Source of the DNA: Phytophthora colocasiae
Lineage: Eukaryota; Oomycota; Peronosporomycetes; Peronosporales; Peronosporaceae
Length of the DNA: 64,000 bases
Assembly: GCA_018806915.1 (NCBI GenBank)
Contig: JAGKQI010000103.1
Coordinates: 1,612,001 to 1,676,000 of the forward strand
Reading direction: 5' to 3'
Below are positions 52,815 to 63,526 of this stretch, piece after piece (the first letter of the stretch is position 1; each line of letters opens with the position of its first letter). The notes under the pieces were generated by a model. That model had not been told where the DNA came from. It made no database searches and saw only the letters and a program-made list of their open reading frames with translations. The position numbers and the translations under genes were made by a program.

Positions 52815-52905
52815 CGATTGATAACGAAACGCTCTTTGGTTTTGTTCCCATTTCCATTGACATTGCGCAATGTGAGAAATGTGAACTGTCTTAATGTGAT
52901 ACTAT

Positions 52906-53753
52906 CGATTCCTACATACATGTACCATAACAACAATTGGCGAAAGCTTTTGCTGTGGATCCTAGCGCATGGGTCGACGTCGACGTCGACGTTGCTGCGA
53001 TACGCGCTGGTCATCTTGCAGATTATGCTGGCTCGACTTGGCGTTCGTATGGCGGTCATTCTCACTGCTGAAATCAGTCCTAGACTTTTCGACGAATGGC
53101 CGAGTACCAGACGTCGTGGACGCAGCCAATCATCGGCTGTCCTACCCTCGCCCATGTCTGACGTCGATCAAAAACTGAAGGAGCTCCTCACGTCGCCACG
53201 CACTTGTCTTCAGGATTCCATTTGCACATTTGCACATTTGCACATTAGCTGTCAAGCCCCGAAGAAGCAGAAGCAGAAGCACCAAGTCTTAAGTCAACAT
53301 GCCTGTCGAGATCAACACCCCCGAGGAATTCAACGCCGCCATCGCTGAGAAGCAGCTGACGGTGGTGCAGTTCTCGGCCCCGTGGTGCGGCGGCTGCAAA
53401 ATGGTGGCCCCCAAGGTGAACGCGCTGATGGAGAAGGACTTCGCTGGCGTCAAGTTCCTCAAGGTGAGCGCGGAGGAGCTGGAGGATTTCTGCGAGGAGA
53501 TCGACGTGGACAGCTTCCCGACGTTCCGCGTGTACAAGGACGGCGAGGTGGCCGCTTCGTACGTGAGCTCCAAGTTCGACAAGGTGGAGCAGTTCATCCG
53601 TGAGAACGCTCAATAAGCGGCGATGCGAGTGGTTGCCAGTGTTCTTTCATAGTGTCCGCAGAGCGAGCTTTTTTTCGTGCTGGTGGTGCTTGCGACAGAT
53701 TTGCGCTGTTGCTTGGTGACCTCCCTCAAGAAGGTTGGAGAGCACGTGAGTTT
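52906..53753 (+). repeat. Perfect inverted repeat, left arm (thioredoxin)
   Basis: 848 bp identical to the reverse complement of 54171-55018, with no mismatch or indel where compared. Positions pair as x and 107924 minus x. Weaker similarity continues outward to 52851 and inward to about 53778. The arm holds a GTCGAC repeat near 52973-52994 and three TTTGCACA units near 53220-53245. Confidence 0.95.
53299..53616 (+). CDS. Thioredoxin (WCGGC), left copy
   Basis: 105 residues, the normal length of a cytosolic thioredoxin. Redox site W29-C30-G31-G32-C33 in QFSAPWCGGCKM; conserved VDSFPTFRVYK with the cis-proline. The Gly in place of Pro in the active site should change its redox potential. Reduces disulfides with thioredoxin reductase. 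GC-rich codons suggest strong expression. Identical to the copy at 54308-54625 in coding and promoter sequence. Confidence 0.93.
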   Translation: MPVEINTPEEFNAAIAEKQLTVVQFSAPWCGGCKMVAPKVNALMEKDFAGVKFLKVSAEELEDFCEEIDVDSFPTFRVYKDGEVAASYVSSKFDKVEQFIRENAQ

Positions 53754-54170
53754 TTAGGCAAAACTTTGAGGAACATGCCCGCTGTGTCTGTGAGTGCAAT
53801 ACATGGTTGCCGTCTTACTTAACTATTAAAGATATGATAAGGCTTGTTCAACTGAAACAAAACCTCATCGTGTTTGGTTGCTGTACTTTTCACTAAATAG
53901 TGTTGTGTGGGTTTGACAAGATTTTACTTGCAATCCACGTTAAAGTTAGAGCTAGACACCGTGGAGGACGTGCAATTCTTAAACACCACTTCGACCTAAA
54001 CAAATTCTCTAGCATTTGTCCGAATTAAACTCATGTACATGTACAGCGAACGATGACACCAACATTTCAATACGAAGGATCACGTTCAAGATGCAAAATC
54101 TTTGATTTCAATAGAATAGATTATTAGGCAGCCCAGTATATCGTAGGTGTTGCGGACATGTTCCTCAAAG
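53754..54170. other. Spacer between inverted thioredoxin genes
   Basis: 417 bp between the arms, no gene. Near both inner edges TTTGAGGAACATG is shared; the left edge has about ten extra bases (TTAGGCAAAAC). Confidence 0.6.
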
Positions 54171-55018
54171 AAACTCACGTGCTCTCCAACCTTCTTGAGG
54201 GAGGTCACCAAGCAACAGCGCAAATCTGTCGCAAGCACCACCAGCACGAAAAAAAGCTCGCTCTGCGGACACTATGAAAGAACACTGGCAACCACTCGCA
54301 TCGCCGCTTATTGAGCGTTCTCACGGATGAACTGCTCCACCTTGTCGAACTTGGAGCTCACGTACGAAGCGGCCACCTCGCCGTCCTTGTACACGCGGAA
54401 CGTCGGGAAGCTGTCCACGTCGATCTCCTCGCAGAAATCCTCCAGCTCCTCCGCGCTCACCTTGAGGAACTTGACGCCAGCGAAGTCCTTCTCCATCAGC
54501 GCGTTCACCTTGGGGGCCACCATTTTGCAGCCGCCGCACCACGGGGCCGAGAACTGCACCACCGTCAGCTGCTTCTCAGCGATGGCGGCGTTGAATTCCT
54601 CGGGGGTGTTGATCTCGACAGGCATGTTGACTTAAGACTTGGTGCTTCTGCTTCTGCTTCTTCGGGGCTTGACAGCTAATGTGCAAATGTGCAAATGTGC
54701 AAATGGAATCCTGAAGACAAGTGCGTGGCGACGTGAGGAGCTCCTTCAGTTTTTGATCGACGTCAGACATGGGCGAGGGTAGGACAGCCGATGATTGGCT
54801 GCGTCCACGACGTCTGGTACTCGGCCATTCGTCGAAAAGTCTAGGACTGATTTCAGCAGTGAGAATGACCGCCATACGAACGCCAAGTCGAGCCAGCATA
54901 ATCTGCAAGATGACCAGCGCGTATCGCAGCAACGTCGACGTCGACGTCGACCCATGCGCTAGGATCCACAGCAAAAGCTTTCGCCAATTGTTGTTATGGT
55001 ACATGTATGTAGGAATCG
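54171..55018 (-). repeat. Perfect inverted repeat, right arm (thioredoxin)
   Basis: Mirror of 52906-53753. The outer edge diverges after 55018, but diverged homology (GAACTGTCTT, TTTCCATTGAC) extends to about 55078. Confidence 0.95.
54308..54625 (-). CDS. Thioredoxin (WCGGC), right copy
   Basis: Same 105-residue protein as at 53299, on the opposite strand; the two genes converge. No base difference was found in the coding region. Confidence 0.93.
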   Translation of the reverse strand: MPVEINTPEEFNAAIAEKQLTVVQFSAPWCGGCKMVAPKVNALMEKDFAGVKFLKVSAEELEDFCEEIDVDSFPTFRVYKDGEVAASYVSSKFDKVEQFIRENAQ

Positions 55019-55357
55019 TATCACCCAAGACAGTTCACCTTTCTTCGAAGGCAACACATTACGCAAGGTCAATGGAAACTGCGTAAGTGCTTTATAGTCG
55101 TGTAGTGCTCTCGGAGAGTCTCGAACAACAACATAATGGCTATCGGTGAAGAATTTGGTTGCGATATTGTAGCTTTATCGTTGTAATACATGGCTGCATG
55201 ATGCATGGACCGTCAAGCTCTGACTGCCACGTTGAATGGAGCCATTTCTTATCCCATCTTCTACAGCTTTCCGATTTCTGCCAATCAACGTCTTCGTCTC
55301 CACAAAGCTACGTCTCTCCGCACTCACAGCACAAGAGAGAAGGAAACGGAGTGCGGA

Positions 55358-58300
55358 ATGAGCTCGGACGTGCGCCGCAGCCACCGCCAGCAGCGGCCCG
55401 GCAGCTTCCGCCTCAGCAGCGACGAACAAGCGCCCTCCCAGACGTCTCCGCCTCGTCCCAGTGTCCGCCAGAGCGTGAAGAATCCCAATACCATCGAGGA
55501 AGGAGACTTTGTGTGGGTTTCGGACGAGAGCGGCGTCTGTACATCAGCTGTAGTAGTACGCACAGGTTTCTTATTCGACGAAGAATCAGATCAGGAGCAG
55601 CATGTGACGGTTGTACACACAGAAGATGGAGAAGAACGCGCTATTCGGGACAGGCCACTAATTAGACTGCCTCCTTGTCATCACCCCAAGCAATTGCTAC
55701 CTTTGGAGCTTCACGACCTTAGTAATGTGCCTCTTATGGCTACAAACGGCGATGCAGGACGTACAGAGACTTTCACTGCTGAGCAATTGGAGAACGTGGC
55801 GCTGTATACACTTCGAGCCAGGTATAGGATGGAGCAGGTGTATACGTGGGTGGATCGGGTGCTTGTCGGCGTGAATCCTGTGACCCCATTACCCATTTAC
55901 ACTCCAGACCATATGCAGGCGTACAATAAGAGCAGGGAGCAGACCCCGTTTTACGAGAAAGATACTGTGAATGATGCCCCACCCCATGTGTTTGCTTTGG
56001 CGCAGAACGCGCTGAGGTGTATGCAAGATGCAGGTGAAGATCAAGCTGTGATTCTGCTTGGAGGGATGGGTGCAGGCAAGTCAGAAGCCGCTAAGCTCAT
56101 CGTACAGTACTTGTGTGAGATCGGAGACAGCGCAACCCCTCGAAACGATTCGGAAGGAGAGTCAGGCGTGCTGCACCCCATCGGTCAGCAGATTTTACAT
56201 GCGTTTACCATCTTGGATTCTTTTGGAAATGCGGCTACTACCCAGAATCCGAACTCTTCGCGTTTCGCCAAGATGATTTCAGTGGAGTTCAGTAAACATG
56301 GCTACGTGATCGGAGGCGGCTTTACGACTCATTATTTCGAGAAATCTCGTGTGATTGATTGTCGGAGCCACGAGCGCAATTTCCACGTATTTTATCAAGT
56401 GCTTGCCGGTGTCCAGCATGACCCTACGCTACGTGATTCGCTGGAAATGAACAAGGGTGTGGAGGAATTTGATCTACTCAAGCAAGCAGACCCGGAGCTT
56501 ACTAATTTTGCACTGGATGCTCGCGACTACCGAGACCTCATGTCCAGCTTCTCAGCCTTGAGAATCCGAAAGAATCAGCGCGTGGAGATCGTGCGTATTG
56601 TGGCTGCGTTACTACATTTAGGCAATGTGGATTTTGTTCCTGGTCCCGAAGGTGGTAAATCTGTAAACGGGGCCAATTCTACAACTGTAAGTGATGCTCA
56701 GTCATGTGCGTTGAAGGACCCGGCTCAGATTCTTCTGGCAGCCAAACTCCTGGAGGTTGAACCTGTCGTTCTGGACAATTATTTCCGTACACGCCAGTTT
56801 TTCTCGAAAGATGGCGGCAAAACAGTGTCGTCACTCAAAGTGGTAACCGTACATCAGGCACGTAAAGCACGCGACACTTTTATGCGGAGTTTGTATGAGT
56901 CCTTGTTCAATTTCCTCGTGGAGACACTCAACGGCATTTTGGGTGGCATCTTTGATCGCTACGAGAAGTCAAATATTGTGATTAATTCTCAAGGCGTTCA
57001 CGTGCTGGACATGGTTGGCTTCGAAAACCTGGACCCGTCGCAGAATAGCTTTGACCAACTCTGTTTCAACTACTGGAGCGAAAAGGTACATCATTTCTAC
57101 GTGCAAAACACACTGGCAATCAACTTTTCGGACCTGGAAGACGAATCGCAGCAGGTGGAGAACCGTCTGACGGTGCATTCCAACGTGGATATCACAAGTG
57201 AGCAGGAGAAGTGCTTGCAGTTGTTTGAGGACAAACCTTTCGGCATTTTCGATCTGTTGACGGAGAATGCGAAAGTGCGAGCTCCCAATGATGAGGACTT
57301 TGTCAACAAATTGTTCTCTGGTAATGAAGCTGTGGGTGGACTATCCCGCCCCAACATGGGGGCTGATACAACAAACGAGTACTTGGCACCCTCGAAGGAC
57401 TGGCGGCTTCTATTTATCGTCCAGCACCACTGCGGGAAGGTGACGTACAATGGCAAGGGACTTTCATCCAAGAACGCTTTAAGCATTTCTTCAACATGTG
57501 CGGCTATTATGCAGTCGTCCAAGAATGCAGTTCTACACGCTGTTGGTGCTGCTCAAATGGCTGCTGCGTCCAGTGAAAAGGCTGCGAAACAGCAAGCTGC
57601 TCGCCGGGCAAGCAGCTCGTCCAAGTTTAGGAGCTCGATTAGCTCGGCGAAGGAGTCCAAGGCAGCCAGTGACAGCGCAGTGACGGATGTTTATAACCAA
57701 GCAGATGCTCTACTGCATGCTCTGAACCACACTGGCAAAAACTTCCTCGTCTGCATCAAGCCAAACGAAGACCTTGAAGAAGGAGCTTTCGACTCTGCTT
57801 ATGTCATGAAACAGATTCGCGATAACCACCTTGTGGAATTGATGCAAGCCAGTCGATCCATTTTTACGGTCCATTTGACGTACGGCCATTTCTTCCGGCG
57901 TTACAAGAATGTATGCGGCCACCGCGGAACGTTAGAGTCTTTGTTGCGCTCACTATCTGCCATCGGAGTATTGGAGGAGGAGAAGTTTGTCGTGGGGAAA
58001 ACGAAAGTGTATTTGACGAGTCACCAGTGGAAAAAGTTGGAGAAAGCTCGTTTCTTGTACCTGAACGCATGCGCGACGATGATCCAGCGTAACATGCTCC
58101 GTGGTGGCTTCCGTAAGAAGTCTGCGCGCTTGCTGTACGTTATGCAGGGTCTGCGGGAAGCGATGACACAAAGGGACCAGAACGATATCATCCAGCATCT
58201 TGCGAACTGTAAACAAATCTTAGGGAAACGGGCTTCGGAGGACATTCGCGTGTTGAACGAAGGTCGACAATTGATCGCACGGCTGGATGAGGAAGAATAT

Positions 58301-61300
58301 GTCAATTCGGTTATCGCTGACGCCACACGAATTGGCCATCCAGCTTTGATCGAGTATGCAGTGCGTGTCGCCGAAAAGAGTTCTCCCTGGCTTGCAGTGG
58401 ACCATCTACGGAGAAAAAGCAAGAGCATTGTGGCTCTCCAGAAGCAGAAAACGGAGAAAATTGCTGCTGTCAACCAGAAGCTCCGTGCATCGATGATCGC
58501 TAACGACCCAGAGGCTCTAATGGGGTCATTGGCTACTTTAGAAGAGCCCTCAGTGGAGTCGCTGGAACGAAAGCTGGCTACAATGATGATCATTCGCGCT
58601 CTAGAGGAAAAAAGCGCAGTAGAGTCTGTAACACAAGCTCTATCGATGATCAGCGAAGAGGATGACGACGCGACTATTCTGAAGAAATTGGTGGGGCCCG
58701 CTACTAAAGCAATTAGTTTGGGGGTAGAAGCGAAGTTGCCGACACTCGTTGATGCTCTGAGTACAATTCCTACAGACCCTGATGTTGTTGATGAGGAGAG
58801 CGAAGAAGAAGTGGAGGAAGAAGTGGAGGAGGAAGAGGAGGTTGAAGTGGAGGAAGAGATTGAGGAAGAAGACGAAGTTGTTGCTCCAAGTGCTCCTGCT
58901 TCTGGGTCCGTGGACACGACAAATTTAGTCGCCGCCCTCCACAAGGCCCTCGATGATGAGAATTTTATTGCTGTCGAAAGAGTGTTACTCCGTTTGAAAG
59001 CTCTTGGTGTTGCTGAGGGGGATTCTCAAACAGTGGATGCGGAACGAGCTTTGGCAACTCAGACAGTTCCTGCAAGTACACATTCGGAGCGGAAACAAAT
59101 GGTGAAGTTTTTAGCAGTTGCTAAGATGTCCCAAGATATTGAGTTGCTGTCTGAAGCGATCGAGGCTGCCGTTGGAGTTGGTTTAGCGAAGTGGGATTTT
59201 AATCTCAAAAATGCCGAAAGGGAACGCGAGAAGCTTCTTGCTGCTGTTGAGTCTGGAGATATCCCTCCCCCGGCTCCAGTTCCAGTCCCAGCTACAACGC
59301 CAACACCGCCTAAAACGAAGACTGTTGTGAAAAAAGTCAAGGTAATAAGGAAGGTGAAGGTGAAGATGAAAAAAGAAAAGAAAGCACCGGAGCCGGCACC
59401 AATTGGTCTGTTCTTGCAGATTTGGGAGGCGCATCATGTCAGCGATCTGGACCACCTACGTTCCCCCGTTCCGCCCCAGTTACAAGGCGTTTTCGAGGCA
59501 AAGTTGGCTCGACTACAGCAAGTGGCTAAAGTCGAAGAGGCTCTAAGCCAGGCGCTTGATACCGAAGACCCGAAGGTCGTGGAGCATGAACTGGGCCAGT
59601 CAATCAGTATTGGATTCTGCTCTCCGTTGTTTGCTGCACTGTTCGATCGCTATGCGATGCTTCGAAGGCGAATGAGCGGCGAAGATGCTGCTGATGGATC
59701 TGCCGTTATGGATGGATTGCATGCAGCTATTCAATTCTTAACGCACCGAGTAGATGCGCACGCCGAGATTCGTGAAGATGCTGTGCACCTCTTGTCGACC
59801 GAGATTGAAGAGTTTTCCAGCCCATCCAGTGGTGAAAATGAAGTTAAATATGATGAAGCCGAGCGTGAGCGGGTTCTTCTTACAGCCGGCAACTTGCGTC
59901 GAAAGTTAGAAGCTCGAATTGCTGCAGCTGCCCGTCTGGAGTCAACCCTGGCGCTTCCTACTGATGCATCGTCGGTTGCAGCGCTGGAGCTGAATATTCA
60001 AGCAGCAAGAAACGCTGGCGTTCACGAACGGCTACTGACGAAGGCGGAAGATAAAATGGTTACAGCGAGGAGGAGGTCTGTAATTTCAGGAGATCGATTG
60101 CGGTCGAGTAGACCTGGAAGTTTCACCCGTAACGACAGCGACAGTAGTAGCCAGCCCAGTTTCCATGGAGATGGTGAGCGTCCACGTTGTGATACGACCG
60201 AGTGGCCGGGCATGTCTAACGAGGAGGAGAGTGCAGACAATTCGAGCGACAAAAAGAAGCAGAGTGTGGAGAAAGACGCAGTGGCGTTCAACCATTTCGA
60301 AAACTTGCGAGGGTTTAACGCCCAGTCTGAGCGCGCTCTAGCCAAGAAGTTGTGCTGGGAAAGTCGCGCGATTTCCCAGAGCCTCTCGGTGCTTGACGAC
60401 AATCCGGACGAAGTTCCATCGCTCGCATCTTCTGCATCGGCTGGCCAAATGGCGTTATCTATCAATCGTTGCATTCTGGGCTACATGCGTGACCGCATTG
60501 TCTTCTACCGTGAGATGCTGGCCCAGTACATCCTCCAGATCGGGCTGATGAAACCTTCTCTTGTGGACGAGATTTATCTTCAGCTCATGAAGCAGTTGAC
60601 GAAAAATCCGAAGAGAGACAGCAGTATTCGCGGTTGGTCTCTATTTGCCATGTGCGCGACATCATTCCCGCCGTCACTTGCACTACAAAAGTACGTGGTA
60701 ATGTTCCTCAAGGCACAAGTGGCCGAGTCCAACAGCTTCTGGCGTCTTGTGCGCAACTTCGCGGCCTATTCGCTCAAGAAGTTGGAGAATTTACTGGAGA
60801 ACGGTGCGACTGGTTTCATCCCCAGCATTGATGAGATCCGAGGCTACGAAGCACGACCTCCTTTCCTGGCGACGATCCAGCTACTGGACGGCACTCCGCT
60901 GGCCGACGCCTTCCCGGTTACGCCCGAGCTCACAGTGGCACAACTCGTCGAGATCTGCTCACACTTCCTTGGTCTGGAAGACCATGTTGTCAACTTTTTA
61001 GGACTCACGACGATATCCGAGCGTGTTGTTTTGGGTAAAACTAACCAGACGTCGTCCAACTCGTTCGTACCGGCAAGCGATGGCAACGACCCAGCTGATA
61101 GTGACGCAATCAGCAAGGAGATTCCTCCTCCTCCAACCCTTACTGTCAGTACGTCCACGTCGTCAACGACTTCTTCTACTTCCCCATCCAGTTATTTCCA
61201 CAAGTTCATCGCAGCGCCATCCTTTATGAGCTCGGACGTGTTCCTGGGTGATATTTTCGAGAAGGAATTAATCCGTGGACGCGAGGTGCGTTTCGTGCTC

Positions 61301-62023
61301 AAAATCCGTCTGAACCCAGTGTACATGTTGCAGTACACAGACGAGATGTACGACCGTCTCGTGTACATCCAAGTGCAGGACGAGATCGTGAAGGGAAACT
61401 TGCCCGTGTTGGAGGAGGAGGCTTTGCTTCGACTCACGGCTCTTGCCATCGCGGTGGACTGCGAAGAAGTCCCACCTCTTTCAGTCGAAGAGATTGTCGA
61501 GATGGGCGTGTTAGATTACCTGCCTCAGGAATGGAGACCTGCTCACGACGAGGAAGAGTGGGCGGAGCTAGTACTCGATACGATCACGGACAACCTTCTG
61601 GACGAACAAGACGCCTTGTTCCCCGTTAGTGAGCTTCAGCGCATCTACATTGAAGAGGTAACGCGTCACCGACTTTATGGCGCCAGCTTCTTCCCGTCCA
61701 AGTTGGTGAACCGCGGCTCCAAGAGCTCTGGCAATGGGCTAAACTACTGTCTGGGTATCGAGCTGCCGAATTACTTCGTCATCGCTGTGAATGGCTACGG
61801 TATGCACATCCTCGGGCGTGACGGGTCCATGCTGGCGTTCTGCGAGTACACAGATATTGCGTACTGCAGTGGTTCGTACCCGCAGTACAAGATTTGTCTC
61901 AAGAAGGCATCGGACCTGGCCGCTCCCATTGAGGATATCATCGTCACTACCAAATACTCGGAAGAACTGGACGCACTCATCGCAGACTACAAGGAAATTA
62001 CAGCACTCATGAACGAGGCGTAG
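55358..62023 (+). CDS. Myosin with MyTH4-FERM tail
   Basis: Single exon, 2221 residues from MSSDVRRSH; an earlier in-frame ATG at 55205 would add 51. The motor starts near residue 100. The P-loop at about 235 reads GGMGAGKSEA, not the usual GESGAGKTE. Switch I NPNSSRFAK and switch II DMVGFENLD are near normal. The motor ends at FRRYKNV and KTKVYLTSHQWKKLE, followed by one IQ-like site (ATMIQRNMLRGGFRKK). The middle has helices, a Glu/Val tract (EEEVEEEVEEEE) and a basic segment. MyTH4 starts about 1700 (MRDRIVFYREMLAQYIL) and FERM about 1833 to the end. An actin motor that may link microtubules or membranes through MyTH4-FERM. Oomycetes have several such lineage-specific myosins. Confidence 0.9.
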   Translation: MSSDVRRSHRQQRPGSFRLSSDEQAPSQTSPPRPSVRQSVKNPNTIEEGDFVWVSDESGVCTSAVVVRTGFLFDEESDQEQHVTVVHTEDGEERAIRDRPLIRLPPCHHPKQLLPLELHDLSNVPLMATNGDAGRTETFTAEQLENVALYTLRARYRMEQVYTWVDRVLVGVNPVTPLPIYTPDHMQAYNKSREQTPFYEKDTVNDAPPHVFALAQNALRCMQDAGEDQAVILLGGMGAGKSEAAKLIVQYLCEIGDSATPRNDSEGESGVLHPIGQQILHAFTILDSFGNAATTQNPNSSRFAKMISVEFSKHGYVIGGGFTTHYFEKSRVIDCRSHERNFHVFYQVLAGVQHDPTLRDSLEMNKGVEEFDLLKQADPELTNFALDARDYRDLMSSFSALRIRKNQRVEIVRIVAALLHLGNVDFVPGPEGGKSVNGANSTTVSDAQSCALKDPAQILLAAKLLEVEPVVLDNYFRTRQFFSKDGGKTVSSLKVVTVHQARKARDTFMRSLYESLFNFLVETLNGILGGIFDRYEKSNIVINSQGVHVLDMVGFENLDPSQNSFDQLCFNYWSEKVHHFYVQNTLAINFSDLEDESQQVENRLTVHSNVDITSEQEKCLQLFEDKPFGIFDLLTENAKVRAPNDEDFVNKLFSGNEAVGGLSRPNMGADTTNEYLAPSKDWRLLFIVQHHCGKVTYNGKGLSSKNALSISSTCAAIMQSSKNAVLHAVGAAQMAAASSEKAAKQQAARRASSSSKFRSSISSAKESKAASDSAVTDVYNQADALLHALNHTGKNFLVCIKPNEDLEEGAFDSAYVMKQIRDNHLVELMQASRSIFTVHLTYGHFFRRYKNVCGHRGTLESLLRSLSAIGVLEEEKFVVGKTKVYLTSHQWKKLEKARFLYLNACATMIQRNMLRGGFRKKSARLLYVMQGLREAMTQRDQNDIIQHLANCKQILGKRASEDIRVLNEGRQLIARLDEEEYVNSVIADATRIGHPALIEYAVRVAEKSSPWLAVDHLRRKSKSIVALQKQKTEKIAAVNQKLRASMIANDPEALMGSLATLEEPSVESLERKLATMMIIRALEEKSAVESVTQALSMISEEDDDATILKKLVGPATKAISLGVEAKLPTLVDALSTIPTDPDVVDEESEEEVEEEVEEEEEVEVEEEIEEEDEVVAPSAPASGSVDTTNLVAALHKALDDENFIAVERVLLRLKALGVAEGDSQTVDAERALATQTVPASTHSERKQMVKFLAVAKMSQDIELLSEAIEAAVGVGLAKWDFNLKNAEREREKLLAAVESGDIPPPAPVPVPATTPTPPKTKTVVKKVKVIRKVKVKMKKEKKAPEPAPIGLFLQIWEAHHVSDLDHLRSPVPPQLQGVFEAKLARLQQVAKVEEALSQALDTEDPKVVEHELGQSISIGFCSPLFAALFDRYAMLRRRMSGEDAADGSAVMDGLHAAIQFLTHRVDAHAEIREDAVHLLSTEIEEFSSPSSGENEVKYDEAERERVLLTAGNLRRKLEARIAAAARLESTLALPTDASSVAALELNIQAARNAGVHERLLTKAEDKMVTARRRSVISGDRLRSSRPGSFTRNDSDSSSQPSFHGDGERPRCDTTEWPGMSNEEESADNSSDKKKQSVEKDAVAFNHFENLRGFNAQSERALAKKLCWESRAISQSLSVLDDNPDEVPSLASSASAGQMALSINRCILGYMRDRIVFYREMLAQYILQIGLMKPSLVDEIYLQLMKQLTKNPKRDSSIRGWSLFAMCATSFPPSLALQKYVVMFLKAQVAESNSFWRLVRNFAAYSLKKLENLLENGATGFIPSIDEIRGYEARPPFLATIQLLDGTPLADAFPVTPELTVAQLVEICSHFLGLEDHVVNFLGLTTISERVVLGKTNQTSSNSFVPASDGNDPADSDAISKEIPPPPTLTVSTSTSSTTSSTSPSSYFHKFIAAPSFMSSDVFLGDIFEKELIRGREVRFVLKIRLNPVYMLQYTDEMYDRLVYIQVQDEIVKGNLPVLEEEALLRLTALAIAVDCEEVPPLSVEEIVEMGVLDYLPQEWRPAHDEEEWAELVLDTITDNLLDEQDALFPVSELQRIYIEEVTRHRLYGASFFPSKLVNRGSKSSGNGLNYCLGIELPNYFVIAVNGYGMHILGRDGSMLAFCEYTDIAYCSGSYPQYKICLKKASDLAAPIEDIIVTTKYSEELDALIADYKEITALMNEA

Positions 62024-62134
62024 GTCAGTAAATGTTTTAAACGCATAGAATGTCGATATATTAATCTCTTCTTTGAGTCAAAAGCAGGAAACAAACCTTG
62101 CAAGATAAATTAACAGTCTTGGTCTTCCAGTCTG

Positions 62135-63253
62135 TCATGATAGCACACGTCCAGCTAGTACATTGACGAGATTCTTGCTCTCGTGCTCCGGTACAAACAC
62201 TGACGTTGGATGTTCTCCCTCCCACTGGGGTATTCGGTACGTAGGGTCCTTCATCAAGTACTGCATCATCTTCTCCATCACGACGTCCGTCTTCTCGAAC
62301 AATCTTACACCCGTTTCCTCCGCTCGACGATCAAGTTTCGTCGTGGTTGTCTGCAGGTTCACAATACACAGAGATCCAGCATAGTCCCCAGCCATTTCAG
62401 AGAATGGCTCCACCCTCAACGACGTCCCTAGTACGAGTGCTACATCAGCCGCCTCACATTCATCAATGGCCAAGTCGATATCCCCCAATGGTTCATCAAA
62501 CCCGACGACATTCCGCTTCAACCGTCCATTGCCGTGTCGTGTGCGTGCTCGCAGCCTCTGCTCTACTGACCTCTTGGTGCTCACACACTCAGGATCGTCA
62601 CACAAACCAGTCCATGGGAAATCCTTGGAATAAATCTTCTCGCAAGTCTCACATTTCGCCTGTGTAGCATTTCCATGCACTTCAGTCAAAGCACTAGCCG
62701 GCACGCCACTCTTTAGGTGCAGATTATCCACGTTTTGGGACACAACATGCTTCAGGTAGCCCAGTCGATGGAGTTCATACAGAGCCATGTGGGTCGGGGA
62801 CGGCACCAAACTGTTAAAATCTGGGATTTTCACCTGAATTTCTTGATTCTCACCATCATTCTCGTCCCCTTCACTGCTCTCGTCGTTGTCCTCGTCCGTC
62901 TTCTGTCGTTTCTTGGCTTTAAGCTTGAAGTTCCTAGTACGGATACCATGCTCTCCTCGATAATCTGGAATACCCACAGACGTACTAATACCAGCACCCG
63001 TAAAAGCTACCAAGTGCTTGGAATTAGCAATGAGTTCTGCCAATTTCCGGCATTTTTCATCGATATTGTTTTCAGTCGTCAAGTCTTCGGACTTAATGGA
63101 AGGTGGAGAGTTCTGTAAACTCTGCAAGTAAAAATCACGTCGGGCTGAACGTAGCAGAGCTTTCATAGGCGCCAGTTGATAGTCGTGAGCTGCAGGGAGA
63201 TAGTCTTCATCACTTGGAGAACGGCATCGCTTAAGCGCAGACGCAGCCAGCAT
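62135..63253 (-). CDS. Sirtuin deacetylase (SIRT6/7-like)
   Basis: 372 residues. NAD site TGAGIS (85-90) and GIPDYRG (94-100), QNVDNLH (173-179), catalytic H193, zinc cysteines C201, C204, C218 and C223, and GTSLRVEP. The compact zinc module and GIPDYRG fit class IV (SIRT6/7). A charged insert at 112-138 (KAKKRQKTDEDNDESSEGDE) holds a likely nuclear signal. Removes acyl groups from lysines, probably on histones. No intron or break. Confidence 0.9.
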   Translation of the reverse strand: MLAASALKRCRSPSDEDYLPAAHDYQLAPMKALLRSARRDFYLQSLQNSPPSIKSEDLTTENNIDEKCRKLAELIANSKHLVAFTGAGISTSVGIPDYRGEHGIRTRNFKLKAKKRQKTDEDNDESSEGDENDGENQEIQVKIPDFNSLVPSPTHMALYELHRLGYLKHVVSQNVDNLHLKSGVPASALTEVHGNATQAKCETCEKIYSKDFPWTGLCDDPECVSTKRSVEQRLRARTRHGNGRLKRNVVGFDEPLGDIDLAIDECEAADVALVLGTSLRVEPFSEMAGDYAGSLCIVNLQTTTTKLDRRAEETGVRLFEKTDVVMEKMMQYLMKDPTYRIPQWEGEHPTSVFVPEHESKNLVNVLAGRVLS

Positions 63254-63526
63254 AATACTGACAAGGATGGTTAACTCTTTAAGCCACTGGTGCGATGAGG
63301 TTGTCTAAATTATGAGTGGGAAACGACGCAAAAGAGTCCAGCGTAAATGATGTGGAGCACATGACTTCGATGGTCGAAAGTTGAAGTGAGTACGTCCCTT
63401 TCTATCGATTATGCTTCAACGTGGTAATTCAATGAAAGGGTTATCGACTTAATCCAAAGGAATTGATTGATTGATACGCTTAATACTACAACAACATGCA
63501 CTTACGCAATAATTCACTACTGTCCC
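63254..63526. other. Intergenic between sirtuin and acetyl-CoA synthetase
   Basis: 273 bp. It serves as the 5' region of the sirtuin gene and the 3' region of the synthetase. No further feature. Confidence 0.4.

Noticed and set aside
52969..53178. Arg-rich 69-residue frame upstream of the thioredoxin, present in both arms
   Set aside because: It comes from the GTCGAC simple repeat in the promoter region and has no protein features.
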